Below are positions 1 to 8,023 of a stretch of 36,972 nucleotides of DNA, piece by piece (positions within the stretch are counted from its first letter, which is position 1; every line of letters begins with the position of its first letter). The translations under genes were made by a program, and so were the position numbers. The notes below the pieces were generated by a model. It saw only the letters and a program-made list of their open reading frames with translations, did not search any database and was not told the DNA's origin. The stretch lies in NCBI GenBank assembly GCA_016794345.1, contig JAEUKE010000180.1:1-36972 (forward strand), given 5' to 3'. Source of the stretch: Myxococcales bacterium. Its GTDB lineage: Bacteria; Myxococcota_A; Polyangia; Polyangiales; Polyangiaceae.

Positions 1-29
1 TTCGGATGCGATGACCGCGCGCCGCTTCC

Positions 30-55
30 GCGACCCCCAAGGGGTGAGGGGTCGC
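30..55. terminator. Inverted repeat downstream of the trehalose operon
   Basis: GCGACCCC (30-37) pairs with GGGGTCGC (48-55) around a 10-base loop. It lies about 60 bases past the otsB-marR stop codon on the minus strand. There is no T-tract, so it could be a factor-dependent terminator, an mRNA 3'-end stabiliser or part of an unseen neighbouring gene. The rest of 1-104 shows no gene I can support. Confidence 0.3.
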
Positions 56-104
56 TCCCGCGGCGCCAGGCCTTCTCTCTGCATCCGGCGGTCGTAACTC
101 CTGG

Positions 105-136
105 CCGAGGACCGAATCAGGGCATTCGGTCCTCGG
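105..136. terminator. 13-bp perfect hairpin over the otsB-marR stop codon
   Basis: CCGAGGACCGAAT (105-117) is perfectly complementary to ATTCGGTCCTCGG (124-136), with a 6-base loop at 118-123. The TGA stop of the phosphatase-MarR gene (117-119, minus strand) lies at the edge of the loop, so the 3' arm of the coding sequence forms half of the stem. No T-run follows on the minus strand. It most likely ends or protects the otsA-otsB transcript. Confidence 0.5.
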
Positions 137-1376
137 TGTAACGGTGCGGTCGCAAGTTGTCGGCGACCTCGCTGCGAACGCGCTCGGTCAACCGCTCGAG
201 GACGCGTTGCGCGGCAGCGATCTCCTCGGGCGGGGTCTCTTTCAGCAGGAGCTCGACCGCATTTTCGACCGTCCCGGGCGCCGCGCGGTCGAGCGGACTG
301 CCTTTTGATGTCAGCTGCAGCGCGGCTCTGCGACCATCCTTCGGATCCGGTCGACGTGACACGAGGCCTTTGGCCTCGAGGCGCCGGAGGGTCGCCGAGA
401 TGGTTCCCGGGTCGAGATGGAGCAGGGCGGCGAGCCTGCCGGGAGGCAGACCAGGGTATTTGCCGAGGAGTCGAATGACGAGCCGCTGCTGAGCGGTGAT
501 ACCGAGGCGCGCCGTCATGTTGCCCGACAGGGCCTCGAGCGAATGGTTCAAGGCCCACAGCCGCCGGAGAAAGTCGAGCGCGTCCGCGGCGCGCTCGGGC
601 GACCTGGAATCGACTTGGGGCCCGCTGGGCGGGCGCTTTCTCAACGCAACGAGCTCGGCGAGCAATCTGTCCATCGCGCGTTGGTCGCGCAGGTAGTAGG
701 CCGCCGAGGAGAGGGAGGACTGTCCGACGCGAATGGTGAGAAGGCGCCCCGGGCGGTCGAGCCTGAAGACGTCTTCGTCCGTCACGTCGTCCCCCACGTA
801 GATGGCGGTGTCCGCACCTTCCATCGCCTGCAGCTGCATCAACGCGTCGCCCTTGTTGGGCGCGCCATCGGGGACCACGTTCACCACGAGCTTGCCGGGA
901 ACGACGCGCATCGACCGCGGGAGCGTCGCGACCGCGCGCGAGATCAGCTTCCGCGCGGCCTCCTTGCGGGGGGCCCGCCGATAGTGGATCGCCAGCGAAT
1001 ACGTCTTGCTCTCGATCTCGACGCCCCGCTGCCCCGCGAGCGCGGTCTCGAGCAGGCGCTGCGCGATACGAGCTTCCTCGGCGTATTCCTCGAGGCACGG
1101 CCCCGGCTCCAGGCCGTGGTTCCCGACGACGTACTTGACCGAGGCCCCTTGCAGTCTGTCGACCACGTCAGCCTTCGCGCGCCCGGAAATGACGGCGCAC
1201 GGATAGAGAGCACAGACGGCGCCGAGGAGCTTGGCGGTCGTCCTTCGCATCCGGGCGTCGTCCGGCTGGTCGACGATGGGAGCGAGCGTCCCATCGAAGT
1301 CGAACGCGAGGAGCACGCGAGAGGCTGCCAGTCCCGCGAGGAGGCTCGAGCCTTTGCCTGCGAGCAGCTCCTTCAA
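117..1376 (-). CDS. otsB: Trehalose-6-phosphate phosphatase fused to a C-terminal MarR-type DNA-binding domain
   Basis: This 419-residue protein has two parts. Residues about 18-245 are a HAD-type trehalose-phosphatase that converts trehalose-6-phosphate to trehalose. They carry the nucleophile motif DFDGT (26-30), SGR (64-66), the NKG lysine (175) and the GDDVTDED metal-binding loop (195-202). Residues about 262-405 read as a complete MarR-family winged helix: a dimerisation helix, a helix-turn-helix around 309-336 (LPPGRLAALLHLDPGTISATLRR region) and the wing motif DPKDGRR (344-350). No stop or frame change separates the parts. OtsB proteins are usually about 250-270 residues, so the extra 150 are an addition. 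The start is TTG, overlapping the otsA stop as TTGA, which implies translational coupling. The family assignments are firm. A role as a regulator of its own operon is inference. Confidence 0.9.
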   Translation of the reverse strand: MKELLAGKGSSLLAGLAASRVLLAFDFDGTLAPIVDQPDDARMRRTTAKLLGAVCALYPCAVISGRAKADVVDRLQGASVKYVVGNHGLEPGPCLEEYAEEARIAQRLLETALAGQRGVEIESKTYSLAIHYRRAPRKEAARKLISRAVATLPRSMRVVPGKLVVNVVPDGAPNKGDALMQLQAMEGADTAIYVGDDVTDEDVFRLDRPGRLLTIRVGQSSLSSAAYYLRDQRAMDRLLAELVALRKRPPSGPQVDSRSPERAADALDFLRRLWALNHSLEALSGNMTARLGITAQQRLVIRLLGKYPGLPPGRLAALLHLDPGTISATLRRLEAKGLVSRRPDPKDGRRAALQLTSKGSPLDRAAPGTVENAVELLLKETPPEEIAAAQRVLERLTERVRSEVADNLRPHRYTEDRMP

Positions 1377-3601
1377 GCGATGCCTCGGCGGCTGAGCACG
1401 GCCGAGGAGCTGAAGCGCCCGACCAGCCGCTCTTTGCGCCGGAGCTCGGCCGCGTCAGCGAGCATCTTCCCGGCCCACCGATAGACGTTGAACTCGGAGA
1501 CCAGGCGTCGCATCGACCTCATGCGCTCGCGCTGCTCCTCGACGGGCATGTCGAGGGCTGCGGCGAGCGCATCGCTGGCCTGCCGGAGATCGTAGGGGTT
1601 CACGATGAGCGCTTCGGTCAGATCTCGCGCCGCGCCCGTGAACTGGCTCAGGACCAACACGCCGCGCTCGTCGTCGCGCGCGGCGACGAACTCCTTCGCG
1701 ACGAGGTTCATCCCGTCATGGAGGCTCGAGACGTAACAGAGGTCCGCCGCACGGTAGTAACGAAACACCGCCGCGGGCTCGTGGTGGGAGCGGAGGAGGA
1801 TGATCGGCCGGTAGCTCCCTTGGCTCCACTTCGCGTTGATCTCCGAGGCGAGCGCCTCCACGCGCTCGTTCAGCTCCCGGTACATCGGGATCTTCGTCCG
1901 GCTCGGCGCCGCCAGCTGCACGAAGGAGAACTTGCCCCGAAGGTCCGGGTGCCGCGCCAACAACGTGTCGACGGCCGAGAGCCGCTCTTCGATCCCCTTC
2001 GTGTAGTCGAGGCGGTCGATCCCCACCCCGAGCAGCGCGTCCTTCGCCAGGCCCAGCTCTGCGCGAACCCCCGCTCTCGCTTCCGACACGCTGGGGGCGC
2101 CATCCAGCCAATGTACGGGCCATTCGATGGATATCGGATAGGGCCTCACGAGCGTTCGTCGCGCGCCTTGCACGACGGCATTGGACTCGCGATCGATCCG
2201 GCTCTCCATGAACGCGTCCACCGAGTCGAGGAAGTTGTTGCAGTGTTGCTGGGTGTGGAACCCCACGATGCTGGATCCGAGCAGGCCCGACAGGAGCTCC
2301 TCCCGCCAAGGGCAAATCCCGATGCGCTCCGCGTTCGGCCACGGAATGTGCCAGAAACTGATGATCGTGGCGCGCGGCAGGCGGCTCCGGATCATGTTGG
2401 GGGCAAGAGCGAAATGGTAGTCCTGCACCATCACGATGGGATCGTCGGAGTCGACTTCCTGACAGACCGCGTCGGCGAACTTCTGGTTCACACGCACGTA
2501 GTGCTCGTAGTCCTCCGAACGAAAGACCGGACGGGTATGGGCGACATGGCAGAGCGGCCATAGGCCCTCGTTGGCGAAGCCGTAGTAGTACCCATTCTCT
2601 TCCTCTTCACTCAGCCAGACCCGTCGCACCGAGTAGGACTCCTCCCCAGGAGGAACCCGGACCCGATCGTGCTCGTCCACCGTCTCGCGGTCCGCCGTGC
2701 CGCTGCCGTGTGCGACCCAGACCCCGGAGCAAGCGCGCATGACCGGCTCGAGCGCGGTGACCAGCCCGCTCGCGGGGTGTAGCACCGCGACGCCATCGGG
2801 CCGCTTCTCGTGTATGTACGGCTCACGGTTCGCGAGGATGACGACCCGTTCGCCCTGCAGGTGCTGGGTCAGGGTCGCCCGGAGTCGGTCCGGGCTCCAA
2901 AGACCTCCCCATGCTTCTCGCTCGTGCTCCATGGCAAGCCGCTTCGCGAGCTCGCGTACGTCTCGCACCAGCGGCTGGAACTCACGCGGCGCCGCGCCCG
3001 TCAGCGCGCGCTGCAAGTCGCTCGTCCAGCCACGCCAGGCGAAGCGCACGGCGAGCAGCGTGAACAGCGACGCCGCGAGCGCCATGACGAAAAATGCCAG
3101 CGTGAGCAAGTTGCGCGTCGTTGCTTCGCGCCGGCTCACGAAGCTCAGGTCGTGCACGAGCACGATGGCGCCCAGTGGATCGCCGGCTCCATCGAGCCTC
3201 GTCACGCTCAGGTGAATGGGACCGGATGGAAGCTCGGGGGTCATGCTCCAGGTTGGTGAGCCGGGCGACTCCTCCTGCATGCGCTCCAGCACCGAGCGGC
3301 AAGAGAACTGGGTCGGGTAAGCGTCGGTCGAGGCCAGGAGCTCGCCTGTCGACGAGCATGCTGCGGCGGCCATGATTCGCTCGTCGCGGGTGATGTCGGT
3401 GAGCGTCTCCGAGAGACGGGTCGACGCTGCGCCCCAGTTGGCCATCAGACCCTGCCGCGCCGAGGCCACCGCCAGGGTGGAGCGCAGCTCCAGATCACGC
3501 TCGAACCAGCTTCGTGTCGTCTGCGTGAGCCCGAAGTAGCCGGCGATCGCCAGGAGCGCGAGGCCCGCGACGAGGACGAAGATGAACCTGCCGGCGCGCA
3601 T
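1373..3601 (-). CDS. otsA: Membrane-anchored trehalose-6-phosphate synthase with N-terminal sensor-like region
   Basis: GT20 enzyme that makes trehalose-6-phosphate from a nucleotide sugar (usually UDP-glucose) and glucose-6-phosphate. Of 742 residues, about 252-725 are the synthase: ANREPY (257-262), ASGL (277-280), GLWPLCH (346-352), VQDYH (392-396), GIDRLDYTKG (527-536) and HDGMNLVAKEF (628-638) supply the expected substrate-binding arginine, lysine and acidic residues. E. coli OtsA is about 470 residues; the extra 250 are N-terminal: a membrane segment (about 6-24), a presumed periplasmic stretch (25-163, with Cys82 and Cys101), a second membrane segment (164-186) and a HAMP-like linker (187-235). 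This resembles the input half of a sensor kinase placed in front of an enzyme. ATG start, divergent from the GH15 gene. The enzyme call is secure; signal control through the N-terminus is inferred from architecture. Confidence 0.92.
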   Translation of the reverse strand: MRAGRFIFVLVAGLALLAIAGYFGLTQTTRSWFERDLELRSTLAVASARQGLMANWGAASTRLSETLTDITRDERIMAAAACSSTGELLASTDAYPTQFSCRSVLERMQEESPGSPTWSMTPELPSGPIHLSVTRLDGAGDPLGAIVLVHDLSFVSRREATTRNLLTLAFFVMALAASLFTLLAVRFAWRGWTSDLQRALTGAAPREFQPLVRDVRELAKRLAMEHEREAWGGLWSPDRLRATLTQHLQGERVVILANREPYIHEKRPDGVAVLHPASGLVTALEPVMRACSGVWVAHGSGTADRETVDEHDRVRVPPGEESYSVRRVWLSEEEENGYYYGFANEGLWPLCHVAHTRPVFRSEDYEHYVRVNQKFADAVCQEVDSDDPIVMVQDYHFALAPNMIRSRLPRATIISFWHIPWPNAERIGICPWREELLSGLLGSSIVGFHTQQHCNNFLDSVDAFMESRIDRESNAVVQGARRTLVRPYPISIEWPVHWLDGAPSVSEARAGVRAELGLAKDALLGVGIDRLDYTKGIEERLSAVDTLLARHPDLRGKFSFVQLAAPSRTKIPMYRELNERVEALASEINAKWSQGSYRPIILLRSHHEPAAVFRYYRAADLCYVSSLHDGMNLVAKEFVAARDDERGVLVLSQFTGAARDLTEALIVNPYDLRQASDALAAALDMPVEEQRERMRSMRRLVSEFNVYRWAGKMLADAAELRRKERLVGRFSSSAVLSRRGIA

Positions 3602-3622
3602 CCGAGGGTCGTAGCATGCGAT

Positions 3623-3638
3623 AGTTGGATATCCAACT
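3623..3638. promoter_or_regulatory. Perfect 16-bp palindrome, candidate MarR operator
   Basis: AGTTGGATATCCAACT is a perfect palindrome in the 58-bp gap between the divergent otsA-like and GH15 genes. It is AT-richer than its surroundings. MarR dimers typically bind 16-20 bp palindromes with AGTTG/CAACT-like half-sites, and a MarR domain is encoded at the end of the adjacent operon. One dimer here could control both directions. The palindrome is seen directly; binding is inferred. Confidence 0.6.
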
Positions 3639-3659
3639 GATGAGTGCTAAGCGAGAAGG

Positions 3660-5429
3660 ATGTCTCTCGCCGAGCTCGGTCTCATCGGGAACTGTCAGAT
3701 TTCGGCGCTCGTCCGTCGCGACGGCGACATCGTCTGGTGTTGCATGCCGCGGTTCGACTCGCCCCCGGTTTTCGCCCGCCTGCTGGACGATCGGGCGGGC
3801 GGCGGCTTCCGGATCGGGCCCGCAGATGGCTCGCGCGGCGTGCAGACGTACCTGTCCAACACGAACGTCCTCGAGACGCGCTTCGAGTCGGCCGACGGCG
3901 CCTTTCGTGTGCTCGACTTCGCCCCGCGATTCATCCAATACGAGCGAAGCTTCCGGCCGACGAAGCTCGTTCGGGTGGTCGAGCCGCTGTCGGGCACACC
4001 GCGCATCCGCGTCGCCTGCGATCCCGTGCTCGGCTGGTCGAAGACTCGAGCAGGGCGCGAGCACGGGTCACACCACGTCTCCTTCCGCGGGTTCGACACC
4101 GAGCTTCGCCTCACCACGGACGCGCCCCTCGCCTACCTGGACGGCGAGCCGTTCGCGCTGACCGAACGCAAGCACTTCGTGCTCGCCTGGGGCGCCCCCG
4201 TGGAGGAGCCGCTGGCGCCGCTCTGCGATCGCTTTCTCAAGCAGACCGCGCAGTACTGGCGCCAGTGGGTGAAACATTGCGACATCCCAGCCAGGTACCA
4301 GGAGGAGGTGATCCGGTCGGCCCTCGCGCTCAAGCTGCATTGCTTCGAGGACACCGGCGCGATCGTGGCCGCGCTCACGACCTCGTTGCCGGAGTCCCCC
4401 GGCTCGGGCCGCACCTGGGACTATCGGTATTGCTGGCTCCGCGATGCGTATTACACGCTCGGGGCGTTTCGGTTGCTCGGCCACTTCGAGGAGCGCGAGC
4501 AATTCCTGCACTATCTCCTGAACGTCGCCGCTTCGTCTCCCGACCTCGATCTCGCGCCGCTCTACCGGATCGACGGCAAGGCCGACCTGGAGGAGTCCAT
4601 CCTCGAAGATTGGCCGGGGTATCTCGGGGAGAGGCCCGTGCGGGTGGGTAACGGCGCCGCCGTGCACAAGCAATACGACGTATTCGGCGAGATGGTCCTG
4701 GCGCTCACGCCGCTGTTCCTCGACCTCAGGTTCCAGGAGCAGGTGACGCCGCCGGTGCTCGATCTCGTGACCCGCCTCTCGCGAAAGGCCATCGAGGTTG
4801 CCGGCCGGCCGGACGCGGGCATCTGGGAGATCCGTTCGGAGTGGAGACCACAGACCTTCAGCTCGCTCATGTGCTGGGCAGCCGCCGATCGGATGGCACG
4901 GATCGCGCGTAGACACCGTCCGACCGACGCACCGGTATTCGACGACGCCGCACAGCGGATTCGCGGTGAGATCCTCGCGAGGGCGATCGATCCGATGCGT
5001 GGGTGCCTCGTCGCGGACTACGGCGGGACCGAGGTCGACGCCGCGTTGCTCCAGGCCATCACGCTTCGACTTCTGCCGTTCGAAGACCAGCGGTTGCACG
5101 CGACGGTCGACGCGATAGGCGCTGACCTCGGTCACGACGGCTGGCTACGGCGATATCGTACGAACGACGGCCTCGGCGTTCCGTCGGTCGCCTTCATGTT
5201 GTGCACGTTCTGGCAGGTCGAAGCCCTCGCGCGGCTCGGTCGGGTCGAGGAGGCGCGCTCGATCCTGGAGCGTGTCCGTGACATCCACTCTCCGCTCGGC
5301 CTGCTCGCAGAGGATCTCGATCCGACGTCGAGCACCATGTGGGGGAACTTTCCTCAGGCGTATTCGCATGTCGGCCTCATCCACGCGGCGTTCGCGGCGT
5401 CTCCGCCCTGGTCGGAGCTCGGTACGTGA
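3660..5429 (+). CDS. Glycoside hydrolase family 15 protein (glucoamylase/trehalase-like)
   Basis: This 589-residue protein has the two-part GH15 layout: an N-terminal beta-sandwich (about 1-200, opening with the conserved 'LIGNCQISALVRRDGDIVWCCMPRFDS'-type sequence) and an (alpha/alpha)6 barrel. Key motifs are RTWDYRYCWLRDA (251-263), GIWEIR with the probable general acid Glu390, and LLAEDLDP with the probable base Glu551, followed by WGNFPQAYSH. Known GH15 members hydrolyse starch ends, dextran or, in mycobacteria and some other bacteria, trehalose. Being divergent from the trehalose genes makes trehalose a plausible substrate, but the sequence does not prove it. No signal peptide is visible, so it is probably cytoplasmic. 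An in-frame stop at 3648-3650 makes ATG 3660 the earliest start. Its AGAAGGA Shine-Dalgarno-like tract abuts the start codon with no spacer, which suggests weak or leaderless initiation. Confidence 0.9.
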   Translation: MSLAELGLIGNCQISALVRRDGDIVWCCMPRFDSPPVFARLLDDRAGGGFRIGPADGSRGVQTYLSNTNVLETRFESADGAFRVLDFAPRFIQYERSFRPTKLVRVVEPLSGTPRIRVACDPVLGWSKTRAGREHGSHHVSFRGFDTELRLTTDAPLAYLDGEPFALTERKHFVLAWGAPVEEPLAPLCDRFLKQTAQYWRQWVKHCDIPARYQEEVIRSALALKLHCFEDTGAIVAALTTSLPESPGSGRTWDYRYCWLRDAYYTLGAFRLLGHFEEREQFLHYLLNVAASSPDLDLAPLYRIDGKADLEESILEDWPGYLGERPVRVGNGAAVHKQYDVFGEMVLALTPLFLDLRFQEQVTPPVLDLVTRLSRKAIEVAGRPDAGIWEIRSEWRPQTFSSLMCWAAADRMARIARRHRPTDAPVFDDAAQRIRGEILARAIDPMRGCLVADYGGTEVDAALLQAITLRLLPFEDQRLHATVDAIGADLGHDGWLRRYRTNDGLGVPSVAFMLCTFWQVEALARLGRVEEARSILERVRDIHSPLGLLAEDLDPTSSTMWGNFPQAYSHVGLIHAAFAASPPWSELGT

Positions 5430-5489
5430 CGCCAACGGCGCGCCGCCGAAGGACTGGCGCCAAGTCCTCATGCAAGCAAGATTGAACCG

Positions 5490-7154
5490 ATGAGCCTCCC
5501 GAGGACCCTCCTCCGTGCCCAGGATCGGTTGGCCTCGCTGCTCGGGTGTGAGCCAGAAGCGCGATCGGCGGTCATCGCGGAGATGCTCCACCGAAGCCCT
5601 CGCGAGGTGACTGGCTATTGGCTTCAGCTCGTCGTCGCGACCGGGATCGCGACGCTCGGCCTGGCGCTCGGCAGCACGGCGGTGGTGATCGGTGCCATGT
5701 TGGTCGCGCCTCTCATGGGGCCGATCGTGGGTCTGGGAATGGGCCTCGCCATCGGGTCGCCCCTCCTGGTCGTCCGGGGAGCGGGGCGTGTGGCAATGAG
5801 CGTCGCATTGGTGATCGCGCTCTCGGCGGTCATCACCCGGCTCCTGCCCTTCCACGAGCTGAACCCGGAGCTCGCCGCCCGGACGAAGCCCACGGCGCTC
5901 GACCTGGGTACAGCCGTGTTCTGCGCGATCGCCGGCGTGTACGCGGCGCTTCGTCCGAGCTCGGATGTCGCCACGACCGCGGCCGGAACTTCGATCGGGA
6001 TATCGCTCGTTCCTCCGCTCTGCGCGAGCGGCTTTGGTGTCGGCACGTCGATGTTTCACGTGGCCAAAGGTGCAGGTCTGCTGTTTCTCACCAACTTCGT
6101 CGCGATCGTCCTCGTCGGCACGCTCGCGTTCGCCCTCGCGGGCTTCGGCCAAGTCGAGCTCGCCGAGCTGGAGACACGTGAGCGGGACACCGTGAAGAAG
6201 GCGACGATCTCGATCGCCGTGGCGACCGTTCTCGCCAGGCTCTTTCGGTCGCCCGGCGGCCCGTGGCTCCGCATCCTCATGCCGGTCGCCCTCCTGGCCG
6301 CGTTGTTCAGTCCGCTCCGGCAAGGGCTCGACGAGGTCGCCTGGCAGATCCGCGCTCGCGGCGCGATCGACGGCGCCGTGTCGGCGGTCCCAGGTCGCGT
6401 CTTGCAGTCGCGAGTCCGGGTCGAGCGTCACCAGATCGAGCTCGTCATCTTTCTCCTCGGTGGACAGGGCGATGCGGACGCAGCGCGGGAGACGCTGCGC
6501 AGCAAGATCGCAGGCGACACCGGCGTGTCTCCGCGGATCGAAGTCTTCGCCGTCACGGACGCGGCCGAGTTCGAGACGTTGGAGCGCACGCTCGTGTCGC
6601 CTCCGACTCCCGTGCCCGAGCCGCCGCCGCCGGCACCGGCTCCGTCGATCGAGCGGGTCGCGACTGCACTCGAGCTCGCGACCGCACGTGTTCGGAGCGC
6701 ATGGCCGAGAAAGGCGGCGGGGTCGCTGCTCTTGACGGAAGTCTCGCTCGCCGAAGACAGGCTCGAGCTTCATGTCATTCACTTCGGAGCGCGGCTCGAG
6801 GACTCCGCGAGGGAGGCGCTCGGGCGAGTCGTATCGGACGAGCTCGGTGTCGAGGCGACACTGACCGCCGACGCGATCCCGGTCGACGAAATCGATCTGC
6901 AACGCAGTGGTCCTGCGGGGCTCGCGCGAGTTGCTTCGGCGCTCGGACCCGCTCGGCGTGTGTCGTCCATCCAGGCGTGCGTCACCCTCGCCCGTGCGCC
7001 AGCGCCGACCAACAAGAGCAAGTCGGACCCCGCGAAGGCTGCGGCGCGCGACGCCCTCTCCGCGCTGATTGCCGGCGAGCCTCGTGTCAGCATGACCGAG
7101 GGAGATCGCACGACGGTCCGCTTCGTCGAGGGTCCCTGCGAAGCCGGTGACTGA
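5490..7154 (+). CDS. DUF389 family integral membrane protein
   Basis: This 554-residue protein has a hydrophobic core of about six membrane segments (residues roughly 42-280) containing the DUF389 signatures GAMLVAPLMGPIVGLGMGLA (68-87) and ATTAAGTSIGISLVPPLCASG (161-181). A proline-rich linker (about 372-385) leads to a soluble C-terminal half of about 170 residues that I cannot assign. DUF389 proteins are widespread and their function is unknown. It starts 60 bp after the GH15 gene on the same strand and may be co-transcribed. Its 3' end runs into the oppositely oriented truncated DUF2156 gene (overlap 7087-7154). Confidence 0.85.
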   Translation: MSLPRTLLRAQDRLASLLGCEPEARSAVIAEMLHRSPREVTGYWLQLVVATGIATLGLALGSTAVVIGAMLVAPLMGPIVGLGMGLAIGSPLLVVRGAGRVAMSVALVIALSAVITRLLPFHELNPELAARTKPTALDLGTAVFCAIAGVYAALRPSSDVATTAAGTSIGISLVPPLCASGFGVGTSMFHVAKGAGLLFLTNFVAIVLVGTLAFALAGFGQVELAELETRERDTVKKATISIAVATVLARLFRSPGGPWLRILMPVALLAALFSPLRQGLDEVAWQIRARGAIDGAVSAVPGRVLQSRVRVERHQIELVIFLLGGQGDADAARETLRSKIAGDTGVSPRIEVFAVTDAAEFETLERTLVSPPTPVPEPPPPAPAPSIERVATALELATARVRSAWPRKAAGSLLLTEVSLAEDRLELHVIHFGARLEDSAREALGRVVSDELGVEATLTADAIPVDEIDLQRSGPAGLARVASALGPARRVSSIQACVTLARAPAPTNKSKSDPAKAAARDALSALIAGEPRVSMTEGDRTTVRFVEGPCEAGD

Positions 7155-7782
7155 ACAACACCAGGACCGCCGCGAGGAAGCCGACGACCGCACCACCTCG
7201 TTCGGCGACGAAGTAGCGGCGCTCCTCCGAAAAGTCGAACGGCTGCAGGTCGGTCAAGAAGCCCATGGGCGCCATCTTCCGGCTTCCCAGCCAGGCTCGC
7301 ATCACGCGCTCGATCTCGAGCCGCAGGGCGGAGCCGGCGCGAAGCTCGCCGGGCTCGACGGCGCGAACTCGGACGCCTTTGGCGCGCGCCCTGCGGAGCT
7401 GCTCTCGGAGACTCCTCGATCGACGTAGCGTCTGGTCCCAGCTCGACGGGACCCACCAGGGTTGCTCCCCGATGCGCATCGTCGCGAGCGCTGGGGACGA
7501 GAGGAGCTCCTCTTCCTCGGCAAAGAAACAGACACGCCTGCCCGTTCGCTTCGCGTCCTCCACGAACCGCGCGATGGCGGGCTCCCACGATGCTCGAGGG
7601 CCTACGGGGCGGCCCGCCGCGACCCACGCTGCGCCCGTATCCACGTACGCGATGCAGCAGTCTTCTCCCACGTCGATTCGGTATGAGAAGCCCCGCTCGA
7701 GGACCTGGAACGAGGTGACCTCCGCGCCGTGACGCCTGAGGATGTCGAGGACGGTCGCGCGTTCGTCGACCTGGTCATCCAC
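7087..7782 (-). pseudogene. 3'-truncated DUF2156 (lysyl-phosphatidylglycerol synthase C-domain-like) gene
   Basis: From a GTG at 7782 the frame encodes about 205 residues typical of stand-alone DUF2156 proteins. It opens with ATVLDILRRHGAE and TSFQVLERGFSYR, continues with CIAYVDTGAAWVAAGRPVGP, then FVEDAKRTGRRVCFFAEEEE and GFLTDLQPFDFSEERRYFVAER. Relatives are the GNAT-like acyltransferase domain of MprF. Similarity stops after 'GGAVVGFLAAV' near 7170. The remaining 27 residues are arginine-rich out-of-family sequence antisense to the DUF389 3' end. The usual last 100 or so residues are missing. The GTG start overlaps the preceding SDR stub by 8 bp. I read this as a deletion remnant; a shortened working protein is less likely. 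Confidence 0.7.
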
Positions 7783-8023
7783 CGCGCGACCTCGAGGGAG
7801 GCATCGGCGTCTGGGTGGACGCGACCTCGGCTTGGGCCTCGGCGAGCAGCGCCGCTCGCATGACCACGTCGCCCTGGTCAACACCGCGAGGAACGACTCC
7901 GCTCGAGGCGCCGGTGACCATGACGTTCTTTCCTTCGAGCCTGCCGGCTCGGCGTTGCGGCGTGTCGCGCCGGCGCGTCCCAGGCTCGGCCGGCTCGGCT
8001 CGCTCGGCAAGTTGGGTGGTCAT
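7775..8023 (-). pseudogene. Short-chain dehydrogenase (SDR) N-terminal stub
   Basis: This is an 82-residue frame from ATG 8023. Residues about 27-43 (RLEGKNVMVTGASSGV) are the start of a classical SDR: a first beta strand and the TGxxxG NAD(P)-binding turn, cut before the expected IG. The following 40 residues (VPRGVDQGDVVMRAALLAEAQ...) do not look like SDR and run to a TGA at 7775. A catalytic YxxxK is absent. It appears to be the 5' end of a dehydrogenase joined by deletion to other sequence, in the same decayed stretch as the DUF2156 remnant. The region 8024-8200 beyond it contains no gene I can support. Confidence 0.55.

Noticed and set aside
262..800. A separate marR gene downstream of otsB
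   Set aside because: No stop, start or ribosome site separates the phosphatase and MarR parts; the frame is continuous through residues 240-265, so it is a fusion.
5145..7196. A 683-codon minus-strand frame
   Set aside because: Antisense to the DUF389 gene; acidic/basic low-complexity composition and no recognisable motif.
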